In this document: positions 50,530 through 57,935 of the stretch, piece after piece
Layout of the letters: each line of letters begins with the position of its first letter
Numbering within the stretch: position 1 is the first letter of the stretch
Assembly: GCF_030817415.1 (NCBI RefSeq)
Contig: NZ_JAUSZI010000002.1
Location: forward strand, 744,001 to 808,000
Direction of reading: 5' to 3'
Length of the DNA stretch: 64,000 nt
DNA from: Streptomyces umbrinus
Lineage (GTDB): Bacteria > Actinomycetota > Actinomycetes > Streptomycetales > Streptomycetaceae
Program-made: the position numbers and the translations under genes
Notes under the pieces: generated by a model
Seen by the model: the letters and a program-made list of their open reading frames with translations, nothing else
What the model was told of the DNA's origin: nothing
The model's database searches: none

Positions 50530-51222
50530 ATGTCCGTACTCATCGACACCACGGAGATGTATCTACGCACCATCCTGGAGCTCGAAGAGGATGGCGTGGT
50601 CCCCCTGCGCGCCCGCATCGCCGAGCGCCTGGACCAGAGTGGGCCCACCGTCAGCCAGACCGCCGCCCGCATGCAGCGCGACGGGCTGCTGCACGTCGCC
50701 GGCGACCGGCACCTGGAGTTGACGGTGACGGGCCGTCGACTGGCCATGCGCGTGATGCGCAAGCACCGGCTCGCCGTGTGTCTGCTCGTCGACGTGATCG
50801 GTCTGGAGTGGGAGCAGGTGCACGACGAAGCCTGCCGCTGGGAGCACGTGATGAGCGAGGCCGTCGAGCGCCGTGCCCTGGAGTTGCTCCGGAACCCGAC
50901 CAAGTCGCCCTACGGCAACCCGATCCCGGGCCTGGAGGAGCTCGGCGTGAAGAGCAGCCTGGATCCGTTCCTCGACGAGCCCATCGTCAGCCTCAGCGAA
51001 CTGGACCCCGGGCCGTTCGGCGCGAGCGCGGTCGTAGGGCGCATCGGGGAGCTGATCCAGACCGATCTCCCGCTGATGCGCACCCTGCGGCAGGCCGGGG
51101 TGCGGCCCGGCGCGGTCGTGCGCGTGACGTCATCGTCCGGCGGCGTGCTGGTCGGCAGCGGCGGGGAGGCCGCCGAACTCCCCACGCAGACCGCCGCGCA
51201 CGTCTTCGTGGCCAAGCGCTGA
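50530..51222 (+). CDS. dmdR: DtxR/IdeR-family iron-dependent repressor (DmdR type)
   Basis: 230 residues. LIDTTEMYLRTILELEEDGV, DQSGPTVSQTAARMQRDGLL and MRKHRLAVCLLVDVIGLEWE (parts) match the Streptomyces DmdR proteins, with a C-terminal SH3-like domain (LPTQTAAHVFVAKR). The primary metal site is intact: Met10, Cys102, Glu105 and His106. In the ancillary site His79, His98 and a Glu174/Gln177 pair are present, but the position of the usual Glu83 is Val83. It follows the PEBP gene by eight bases. With ferrous iron, such proteins repress siderophore genes; no iron box was found in front of it here. Confidence 0.9.
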   Translation: MSVLIDTTEMYLRTILELEEDGVVPLRARIAERLDQSGPTVSQTAARMQRDGLLHVAGDRHLELTVTGRRLAMRVMRKHRLAVCLLVDVIGLEWEQVHDEACRWEHVMSEAVERRALELLRNPTKSPYGNPIPGLEELGVKSSLDPFLDEPIVSLSELDPGPFGASAVVGRIGELIQTDLPLMRTLRQAGVRPGAVVRVTSSSGGVLVGSGGEAAELPTQTAAHVFVAKR

Positions 51223-51268
51223 GCCCGGCCAGGCACCGACCCGCCGCCGTGGACCCGTACAAGGCATC

Positions 51269-51318
51269 AGGACGGCCCTCGACCACTGGAACGGAGGATC
51301 GTGGTCGAGGGCCGTCCT
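51269..51318. terminator. Bidirectional hairpin between dmdR-like and NTF2-like genes
   Basis: Perfect 18-bp arms, AGGACGGCCCTCGACCAC (51269-51286) and its inverse (51301-51318), around a 14-base loop, in the gap between two convergent genes. The right arm ends six bases from the NTF2-like stop. Confidence 0.8.
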
Positions 51319-51323
51319 CGCCC

Positions 51324-51800
51324 TCACGAGGCGCAGGCCTCGGCGATCGACAGGCTGTTCTCGTAGAGGTGGTGCCGGGTGATCCGGCCGTCCTCGACGG
51401 TGAGGCGCAGTGCGAACGGGCCCTCGAAGGACTTTCCCGTCGCGCGTACGGTCCCCGACAGGTGGCCCATCAGGACGGCGTCGGTGCCGTCGACGAGGAA
51501 GGTGTCGACGGAGGCGCGCGCGTCCTCGGGCACGGTGTGCTCCATCAACTCCGTGAACTGGGCGGCGCATTCGGCGGCGGTGGAGCGCGGGCGGATCCAC
51601 GGGACGGCGGGGTTCTCGGCGAGCATCCAGTCGACCTCGTCGGCGAAGAGCACGACGAGCCGCCCGGTGTCCCCGGCCACCCGGGCGGCGATGAACTCCT
51701 GCACGGCAGCCCGAGTGGCTTCAGCCACGGAACTCGCGGTGCCGGCCGCACCCGCGATGGTTGCTGAACTCGCCTTGGTCACGGTGGACTTGACGGCCAT
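51324..51800 (-). CDS. NTF2-fold/SnoaL-like protein
   Basis: 158 residues from ATG 51800 with GAGGAGA upstream. The first 25 residues are Ala/Thr/Ser-rich and probably disordered. The domain opens with TRAAVQEFIAARVAGDTGRL, then LFADEVDWMLAENPAVPWIRP, and closes with GPFALRLTVEDGRITRHHLYE, as in SnoaL-like or EthD-like NTF2-fold proteins. It is alone between a bidirectional terminator and the divergent secreted enzyme. It could be an isomerase, hydratase or ligand-binding protein. Confidence 0.78.
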   Translation of the reverse strand: MAVKSTVTKASSATIAGAAGTASSVAEATRAAVQEFIAARVAGDTGRLVVLFADEVDWMLAENPAVPWIRPRSTAAECAAQFTELMEHTVPEDARASVDTFLVDGTDAVLMGHLSGTVRATGKSFEGPFALRLTVEDGRITRHHLYENSLSIAEACAS

Positions 51801-52048
51801 GGCACTCTCCTCGCTGCTACGGCTGAATCCCGGCGGGGGTTCCCGTCGATGTGCTTGATCCTGCTGGAGTGAGGGGAGAACGGTCGATTACCCCGGGAGT
51901 AATGGCTCCGGCCGCAACTTTGAACACTGAGATGACAAAGTATGGACATGCCAAGTGAAAGCCCCTTAGGTTGGCGGCGCAACGCAGCCACGTCACTGAA
52001 GACCGGAACGAAATCCGGCACGGTCCGGTCCCGCCTTATGGAGGACCG

Positions 52049-55000
52049 TTGTCCCACCATCCGTTCCTGCGTGCCCGAAGACTTCTCACCGCCCTACTGA
52101 CCGGAGCCGTCCTCGCCGGCGGCCTGTTGGCCGCCCCGGCGTCCTCAGCCGCCCCGTCGGACCTCCCGCCACAGGAGCCCGGTGTCACGCTGCGCGTGTT
52201 CGACGTGCAGACGCCGCTGAGCAAGCTGTGCACCCTCAAGCCCGGACAGACCCCCAACCACGACTCGTTGAAGGCCACGGTGGACTGGTCCACGGCCGAC
52301 GACTTCGGTGGCTTCTCCGACCGCTTCGTCACAGAGGTGACCGGCAACCTGGTCGTGCCGCGCGACGGTACCTACGGGTTCCGTCTCACCAGCGACGACG
52401 GCTCCCGGCTGACCATCGACGGCACCACGGTGGTCGACCACGACGGACTCCACGGCGCGGAGCCGAAGGACGGCGCGGTCTCGCTCACCGCGGGGTCGCA
52501 CCCGCTGCGCATCGATCACTTCGAGCGCGACGGCGGGCAGCAGCTCCAACTGGCCTGGAAGCCGCCGGGCGAGAGCGACTTCGCTGTCGTGCCCCGCGAG
52601 GCGCTGACTACGGATGCCGACGTCGTCCGGGTGACGGCACCCGGACGCAAGGAATGTGAGGCGAGCGGCGACTCCCCCGGCGACGGCCTCCCGCTCACCT
52701 CCGTACGGCCGGACCTGACGCTCACCGATCTGCGCCCCGACGGTTTCGAACCGCAGGTCACCGGTATGGACTGGCTGCCCGACGGACGGTTGGCGATCAG
52801 TACCTGGGGCGGCTCCGACAACGTTGCCGGAGAGGTCTATCTGCTGGACAACGTCACCGGTCCGACGAGCAAGGACGAGGTCACCTTCAAGAAGGTGGCA
52901 AGTGGTCTGCGTGAGCCCATGGGCATCAAGTACGTCGACGGTTCGCTGTACGTCTCGCAGAAGCACGAGCTGACCCGGCTCGTCGACCGGGACCGCGACG
53001 ACGTGGCCGACGAGTACCGCACCGTGGCGACCTGGCCGTACGGAGGGAACTTCCATGAGTTCGCCTTCGGACTCCTCTACCGCGACGGCTACTTCTATGT
53101 GAACCTCTCCGTCTCCATCAACCTCGGCGGGGCGACCACGGTTCCGCAGCCCGCGCCGGGCCGCGGGGTCACGTACAAGGTCAGCAAGAAGACGGGCAGG
53201 ATCAGCCCGGTCGCCGGCGGACTTCGTACGCCGAACGGGATCGGCTGGGGCCCGGACGGTGAGCTCTTCGCCACGGACAACCAGGGCGGTTGGCTTCCTT
53301 CCTCGAAGCTCGTCCACGTCAAGCCGGACCGCTTCTTCAACCACTACACCGAGCCGTCCGGCCCGTTCGACGCCTCCACACCGACCAATCCCGTGCTGTG
53401 GCTGCCCCAGAACGAGATCGCCAACTCGCCCTCCACACCCCTGTATGTGAAGAAGGGCAGGTTCGCGGGTCAGATGCTGATCGGCGACGTGACCTACGGC
53501 GGCCTGCAGCGCGCGTACCTGGAGAAGGTGAAGGGCCAGTATCAGGGCGCCGTCTTCCGCTACACGCAGGGTCTTGAGGCCGGAGTCAACCGCCTCACCC
53601 TCGGTCCCGACGGCTCGATCTACGCCGGAGGTCTCGGCGCCGAGGGCAACTGGGGCCAGGAGGGCAAGCTCAAGTTCGGCCTGCAGAAGCTCACGCCCAA
53701 CGGCGGCAACACCTTCGACATCCAGACGATGCGCGCCGTGCCGGGCGGCTTCGACCTGACGTACACCCAGCCGGTGTCCGCGACGACGGCCGAGGAGCTG
53801 GCCAAGCGCTACCGGGCCGAGCAGTGGCGCTACACGCCGACCGCCGACTACGGCGGCCCGAAGATCGCCGAAGAAGCCCTGCCCGTACGATCTGCCGAGC
53901 TGTCGAAGGACGGGCGTACCGTGCGGCTTCGGCTGGACGGGCTGAAGTCGGGCCGGGTCGTCCACCTGCGGTCCCCACGTCCCTTCACCTCTGCGTCCGG
54001 TGAGGCGCTGTGGAGCACCGAGGCCTGGTACACGCTCAATGCCATGCCCGGCAAGCAGCCGCCGCCCGCCACTCAGTACGAGGCCGAGGAAGCGCGTCTG
54101 ACGGGCTCAGCGGGCGTCAACACCGATCATGTCGGCCACTCCGGCAGCGGCTTCGTCGACCGGTACTCCACGGAGGGCAAGGTTGCCACCACCTTCGACG
54201 TGACAGTCCCCAAGGCGGGCACGTACGACGTCAACCTGCGCTATTCCAACGGCCCGAATCCGTTCCAGGGCACCAAGTCGCTCTCCCTGTACACCAACGG
54301 GAAGAAGCTGCGGCAAGTGAAGCTGGCCTCCACCGGTGACTGGGATTCATGGTCCACACAGACCGAACCGGTAGTGCTGCGCGCCGGAAAGAACACCGTC
54401 TCCTACAGCTACGACGCCGGCGACACCGGCCACGTCAACCTCGATCTGATCACTGTTCGCCCGCACGGGGCACAGCTCACTCTCTTCGACGGGAGCGCCG
54501 CCTCGCAGTCCGAGTGGCAGCACACGGACGGGCGACGGCTCAAGTGGCCGCTCACCGACGAGCAGTCGATGGAGGTGTGCTGCGGTGACATCCGGACCCT
54601 GGACGCGTACCAGGACTTCAAGTTGCATGTCGAGTTCCGCGTTCCGCTGCTGCCTCCCGATGTCACGGGACAGGACCGTGGCAACAGCGGAATCTTCATC
54701 CAGGACCGCTACGAACTCCAGATCCTCGACTCCTACGGTGACACCTCACTGGACACCAACGAAGCCGGAGCCATCTATCTGAAGAAGGCACCCGATGTGA
54801 ACGCGGCCAAAGCTCCGGAGACTTGGCAGACGTACGACATCGTCTTCCGCGCCGCCCACTACGACGACAGCGGCCGCAAGACGGCCGACGCGCGGGTGAC
54901 AGTGGTCTGGAACGGCCAGAAGGTGCACGACGACATCGCCCTCGACGGCCCCACCGCCTCGGGCAGAGCCGAGACACCGGCCGCGGGCGCGATCCGTCTG

Positions 55001-55057
55001 CAGGACCACGGGAACAAGGTCCGGTTCCGCAACATCACCCTGGAGCCTCTGACCTGA
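52049..55057 (+). CDS. Secreted PA14 / sugar-dehydrogenase-type beta-propeller / CBM / DUF1080 protein
   Basis: 1002 residues from a TTG at 52049, with GGAGGA five bases upstream. A signal peptide (RARRLLTALLTGAVLAGGLL, cleavage near SSAAPS) precedes four domains. PA14, about 40-190: GTYGFRLTSDDGSRLTIDGT. A glucose/sorbosone-dehydrogenase-type propeller, about 200-600: GMDWLPDGRLAISTWGGSDN, GLREPMGIKYVDGSLYVSQK, RTPNGIGWGPDGELFATDNQ. A CBM6/35-type module, about 675-800: YEAEEARLTGSAGVNTDHVG. A DUF1080 (3-keto-glycoside hydrolase-like) module, about 805-1000: GNSGIFIQDRYELQILDSYG. The mix of an oxidising and a keto-sugar-lyase domain in one exported chain suggests plant or microbial polysaccharide breakdown. 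A long terminator follows. Confidence 0.8.
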   Translation: MSHHPFLRARRLLTALLTGAVLAGGLLAAPASSAAPSDLPPQEPGVTLRVFDVQTPLSKLCTLKPGQTPNHDSLKATVDWSTADDFGGFSDRFVTEVTGNLVVPRDGTYGFRLTSDDGSRLTIDGTTVVDHDGLHGAEPKDGAVSLTAGSHPLRIDHFERDGGQQLQLAWKPPGESDFAVVPREALTTDADVVRVTAPGRKECEASGDSPGDGLPLTSVRPDLTLTDLRPDGFEPQVTGMDWLPDGRLAISTWGGSDNVAGEVYLLDNVTGPTSKDEVTFKKVASGLREPMGIKYVDGSLYVSQKHELTRLVDRDRDDVADEYRTVATWPYGGNFHEFAFGLLYRDGYFYVNLSVSINLGGATTVPQPAPGRGVTYKVSKKTGRISPVAGGLRTPNGIGWGPDGELFATDNQGGWLPSSKLVHVKPDRFFNHYTEPSGPFDASTPTNPVLWLPQNEIANSPSTPLYVKKGRFAGQMLIGDVTYGGLQRAYLEKVKGQYQGAVFRYTQGLEAGVNRLTLGPDGSIYAGGLGAEGNWGQEGKLKFGLQKLTPNGGNTFDIQTMRAVPGGFDLTYTQPVSATTAEELAKRYRAEQWRYTPTADYGGPKIAEEALPVRSAELSKDGRTVRLRLDGLKSGRVVHLRSPRPFTSASGEALWSTEAWYTLNAMPGKQPPPATQYEAEEARLTGSAGVNTDHVGHSGSGFVDRYSTEGKVATTFDVTVPKAGTYDVNLRYSNGPNPFQGTKSLSLYTNGKKLRQVKLASTGDWDSWSTQTEPVVLRAGKNTVSYSYDAGDTGHVNLDLITVRPHGAQLTLFDGSAASQSEWQHTDGRRLKWPLTDEQSMEVCCGDIRTLDAYQDFKLHVEFRVPLLPPDVTGQDRGNSGIFIQDRYELQILDSYGDTSLDTNEAGAIYLKKAPDVNAAKAPETWQTYDIVFRAAHYDDSGRKTADARVTVVWNGQKVHDDIALDGPTASGRAETPAAGAIRLQDHGNKVRFRNITLEPLT

Positions 55058-55065
55058 CCTGATCC

Positions 55066-55101
55066 GAAGCCGGGCCCGGTTCCTGACCCGGGCCCGGCTT
55101 C
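55066..55101 (+). terminator. Terminator after the multidomain secreted protein
   Basis: Perfect arms GAAGCCGGGCCCGG (55066-55079) and CCGGGCCCGGCTTC (55088-55101) with an eight-base loop, nine bases after the stop. It also lies five bases from the 3' end of the convergent histidine-kinase remnant, so it may stop both. Confidence 0.82.
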
Positions 55102-55105
55102 CATG

Positions 55106-55825
55106 TCACCTCGGGCGGAGGGGGGTCCGAGTCAGTCGGCTCCTCTGCCCGTCGGCACGTACGACAGGCAGCCTCACGCCGAAGACCATGCCTGCCCCCG
55201 GAGTGCTGTGGACCGTGACCGTCCCGTCGTGGGCGTGGGTGAGCTGGCGGACGATGGCCAGGCCGAGCCCACTGCCGCCGGTGGACCGGCTGCGGGATTT
55301 CTCCGCTCGCCAGAAACGGTCGAAGACATACGGCAGTTCCTCCGGCTCGATGCCATGGCCGGTGTCCCTGACCTCGATGGTCACCCCGGACTCCGCGCCG
55401 ACCGCGCGCAGTTCGACACTGCCCCGGGCCGCCGTGTGCCGCACCGCGTTCGACACCAGGTTGCCGATCATCTGGCGGATGCGTACGGGATCGGCGTACA
55501 GCTTCGGATCGTCGTCCGTGCGGACGGTGAGGATTACTCCGGCCGCGTCCGCCGCAGCACTGTGTGCTGTCGCCACCTGGTGGAGGAGGTCCCGTACGAA
55601 GACATCCTCGCGGTGCAGCCGCAGCACACCCGCGTCGGCTGCGGCGAAGCCCTGCAAGTCGTCGATGAGGTGCTGCAGTTGCAGCGCCTCCTCCAGGAGC
55701 GAGGTGGTGAACTCGTCGTCGGACTCAGCGACTCCGTCCTCCGCGGCCTCCAGCCAGACCCGGATGTTGTTGAGCGGGCTGTGAAGCTCATGGGCGATGT
55801 CGCTGACCATCGCCTTGCGCTGTTC
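55106..55825 (-). pseudogene. Sensor histidine kinase, C-terminal part only
   Basis: The frame holds a complete kinase core: H-box SDIAHELHSPLNNIRVWLE, N-box IGNLVSNAVRHT, G1 DTGHGIEPEEL, F-box YVFDRFWRAEK and G2 GGSGLGLAIVRQL. It ends normally near the terminator at 55066-55101. Upstream of the H-box only about ten residues of the linker (REAQEQRKAM) can be read before the sequence becomes FtsX permease on the opposite strand. The sensor and HAMP parts and any response regulator are missing. The remaining frame has ATG 55810 but is unlikely to make a useful sensor. Confidence 0.8.
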
Positions 55826-56202
55826 CTGGGCCTCGCGGGAGTCGCGCTGCTGGTGGGCGGGATCGGGGTGGCCAACACGATGGTGGTCTCGGTGCTGGAA
55901 ACGGCGCCAAGAGATCGGGCTGCGTCGCGCCCTGGGTGCGAGCCGGGGGCAGATCCGCGGTCAGTTCCTGACGGAGTCGGTCGTCCTGTCCACGCTGGGC
56001 GGACCGGCGGGCACGGTCATCGGCGTCCTCGCCACGGTCGGCTACGCGTCCTGGCACGACTGGCCTCCGGTCGTCCCCGTCTCGGCTGTGCTGAGCGGCG
56101 TGGGAGGTGCCGTGGTGATCGGGGTGGTGGCCGGCGTCTACCCCTCGGTCCGAGCGGCCCGGCTCACCCCTACGGAGGCCCTGGCCACCGTCCAGCGGCT
56201 CG
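55826..56202 (+). pseudogene. MacB/FtsX-type ABC permease, C-terminal part with frameshift
   Basis: The plus strand reads LFLGLAGVALLVGGIGVANT then MVVSVLE, loses frame near 55900 (one extra A), and resumes with RRQEIGLRRALGASRGQIRG, QFLTESVVLSTLGGPAGTVI and VYPSVRAARLTPTEALATV. This is the last third of an FtsX-fold permease: two of the four helices and the conserved RALGASRGQI loop. The N-terminal part and the ATPase are absent. The 3' end runs into the convergent XRE gene. Confidence 0.8.
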
Positions 56203-57036
56203 TCACGTCCGGACAGACATCTGTATGGCAGAGGCGAGCAGTGCCAGCTTGTCGGCGTTGTCAGTGCCGGGGTCCGGATGGTAGACGACGAGCATCTGGC
56301 CTGCCGTGCCGCCGATGGCCAGCCTCTCCCGGTTCAGCTGCAGGCCACCGACCTGAGGGTGGTCGATGTGCTTGGGTGCGCCTTCGCATGCCTCTACGTC
56401 GTGGCGAGCCCAGAGCCGGCTGAAGCGGGGGCTGGCAAGGCAGAGTTCGCCGACGAGCTCGATGAATCGCGGGTCGTCCGTGTCGGTGCCGACGGACTCG
56501 CGGAAGCCCGCGACCATGCCCACGGTGGCGTTCTCCCAGTCCGGATAGAGGGCCTGTTCGGCAGGGTCGAGAAACACGTCCCGCAGCCGGTTGGCTCCCG
56601 CCACGAGACGCGGGGACAGGGCGGTCGCCAGGGCGTTGGCGGCGAGTACGTCGAAGTAGCGGCCCTCGACCGTGGCGGGCAGCGGGAGCATGGCGACGAG
56701 GCCGGCGATGCCCGGAGGAACGATCTCCTTCCGGCGTCGGCGTTGGCGCCGTCGGGGTTTGTCGGCGCCGAGGCGCAGCAGGTATGCCGTCGCGTCGTCG
56801 TCGAGCCGCAACACGCGGGCGAGGGACTCGAGGACCTGTACGGAGGGGTTGCGGTCGCGGCCCTGTTCCAGGCGCAGGTAGTAGTCGACGCTGATACCGG
56901 CGAGCATCGCGACCTCTTCCCGGCGCAGACCCGGTACGCGCCGTACCCCCATGACGGGGATACCGACCTGTTCGGGAGTGACGAGCTCACGGCGGGCGCG
57001 CACGTAATCGCCAAGCAGGTTCGGTCCGTCGGTCAT
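56203..57036 (-). CDS. XRE-family regulator with MmyB-like ligand domain
   Basis: 277 residues. The helix-turn-helix is RRVPGLRREEVAMLAGISVD followed by YYLRLEQGRDRNPS. The C-terminal domain (GRYFDVLAANALATALSPRL, NRLRDVFLDPAEQALYPDWE, HPQVGGLQLNRERLAIGG, quoted in part) is the MmyB-like ligand-binding fold, which in MmyB-type proteins may bind fatty acids or antibiotic precursors. It is divergent from an alpha/beta hydrolase, the most frequent partner arrangement, so it probably regulates that gene. Confidence 0.88.
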   Translation of the reverse strand: MTDGPNLLGDYVRARRELVTPEQVGIPVMGVRRVPGLRREEVAMLAGISVDYYLRLEQGRDRNPSVQVLESLARVLRLDDDATAYLLRLGADKPRRRQRRRRKEIVPPGIAGLVAMLPLPATVEGRYFDVLAANALATALSPRLVAGANRLRDVFLDPAEQALYPDWENATVGMVAGFRESVGTDTDDPRFIELVGELCLASPRFSRLWARHDVEACEGAPKHIDHPQVGGLQLNRERLAIGGTAGQMLVVYHPDPGTDNADKLALLASAIQMSVRT

Positions 57037-57191
57037 CTCTCCACTGTAATCTGCCCGGCTGCGCGCGTGCCTGGTCCTGTCACCCCCAGGATCGCGGGGG
57101 CCCTGGCCCGGTCGGAGGCTGGACGGCAGCGTGGCCGGCGGCCCACGTCATCGCCCGCCTGCAGCGCGGACAAGCACAGCAAGGAGCAAAC

Positions 57192-57917
57192 ATGTCGACG
57201 TATCTGCTGATTCATGGTGCCTGGCACAGTGGAGAGTGCTGGCAGCGGGTGGTTCCGTTGCTGGCGTCGGCCGGGCATCAGGTGCTCACGCCGTCGCTGA
57301 CCGGCTACGGCGACAAGGCGCACCTGCTCGGCCCCGAGGTGGGCCTTGACACCCATGTCGACGACATCGTCAAGCTGATCGTCGAGGAGGACCTCACCGA
57401 GGTGACCCTCGTGGGGCACAGCTACGCCGGGCTGGTCATCTCGTCCGCGGCCAACCAGGTCCCGGACCGGATCGCGCGTCTGGTCTACCTCGATGCGATG
57501 GTGCCGGAGGACGGCGAGAGCGCGGCCGATGTCCTGCCCGTGACCCAGGCCCTGATCGACCTCGCCGTGAAGTCCGACAGTGGCTGGCGGGTTCCGCCAC
57601 TGCCCGAACTGCCCCCGCCCTCGGGTCTGTTCGGGGTCACCGACCCGGCGGACGTCGCTTGGCTGCGCACGATGCTGTCGGACCAGCCGGTGCGCTGCCT
57701 CCAACAACCGGTCCGACTCGACAACCCGGCCGTGAACGCGGTCCCGCGGACCCACATCCACTGCACTGTCGGCAAGCCGGACGGCTTCGACCGGCGTCCC
57801 GTTCCCGCGACACAGCCCAACGGCGCCCCAGCAGAGGTGTGGGAACTGGCGACCGGCCACGACTGCATGGTCACCATGCCGGTCGAACTCGCCGAACTGC
57901 TGCTCAAGCTCGGCTGA
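57192..57917 (+). CDS. Alpha/beta hydrolase (EstC/methylesterase-like)
   Basis: 241 residues. The oxyanion segment is LLIHGAWHSGECW; the nucleophile elbow is GHSYAG with Ser in the centre; the acid lies in LVYLDAMVP, and the catalytic His in LATGHDCMVT. The fold and length match small serine esterases such as EstC and plant methyl-ester esterases (MES type). An AAGGAG site is seven bases before the ATG. It is divergent from the MmyB-like regulator and convergent on pepN, 18 bp away. The substrate is unknown. Confidence 0.85.
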   Translation: MSTYLLIHGAWHSGECWQRVVPLLASAGHQVLTPSLTGYGDKAHLLGPEVGLDTHVDDIVKLIVEEDLTEVTLVGHSYAGLVISSAANQVPDRIARLVYLDAMVPEDGESAADVLPVTQALIDLAVKSDSGWRVPPLPELPPPSGLFGVTDPADVAWLRTMLSDQPVRCLQQPVRLDNPAVNAVPRTHIHCTVGKPDGFDRRPVPATQPNGAPAEVWELATGHDCMVTMPVELAELLLKLG

Positions 57918-57935
57918 CCCACTCACCTTTACGGG

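Noticed and set aside
51963..51985. TTAGGTT near 51965, a possible iron box for the DmdR protein
   Set aside because: Only the left half of the 19-bp DmdR consensus is present; the right half has no match, and the site lies upstream of a sugar-oxidoreductase-like gene rather than a siderophore gene.
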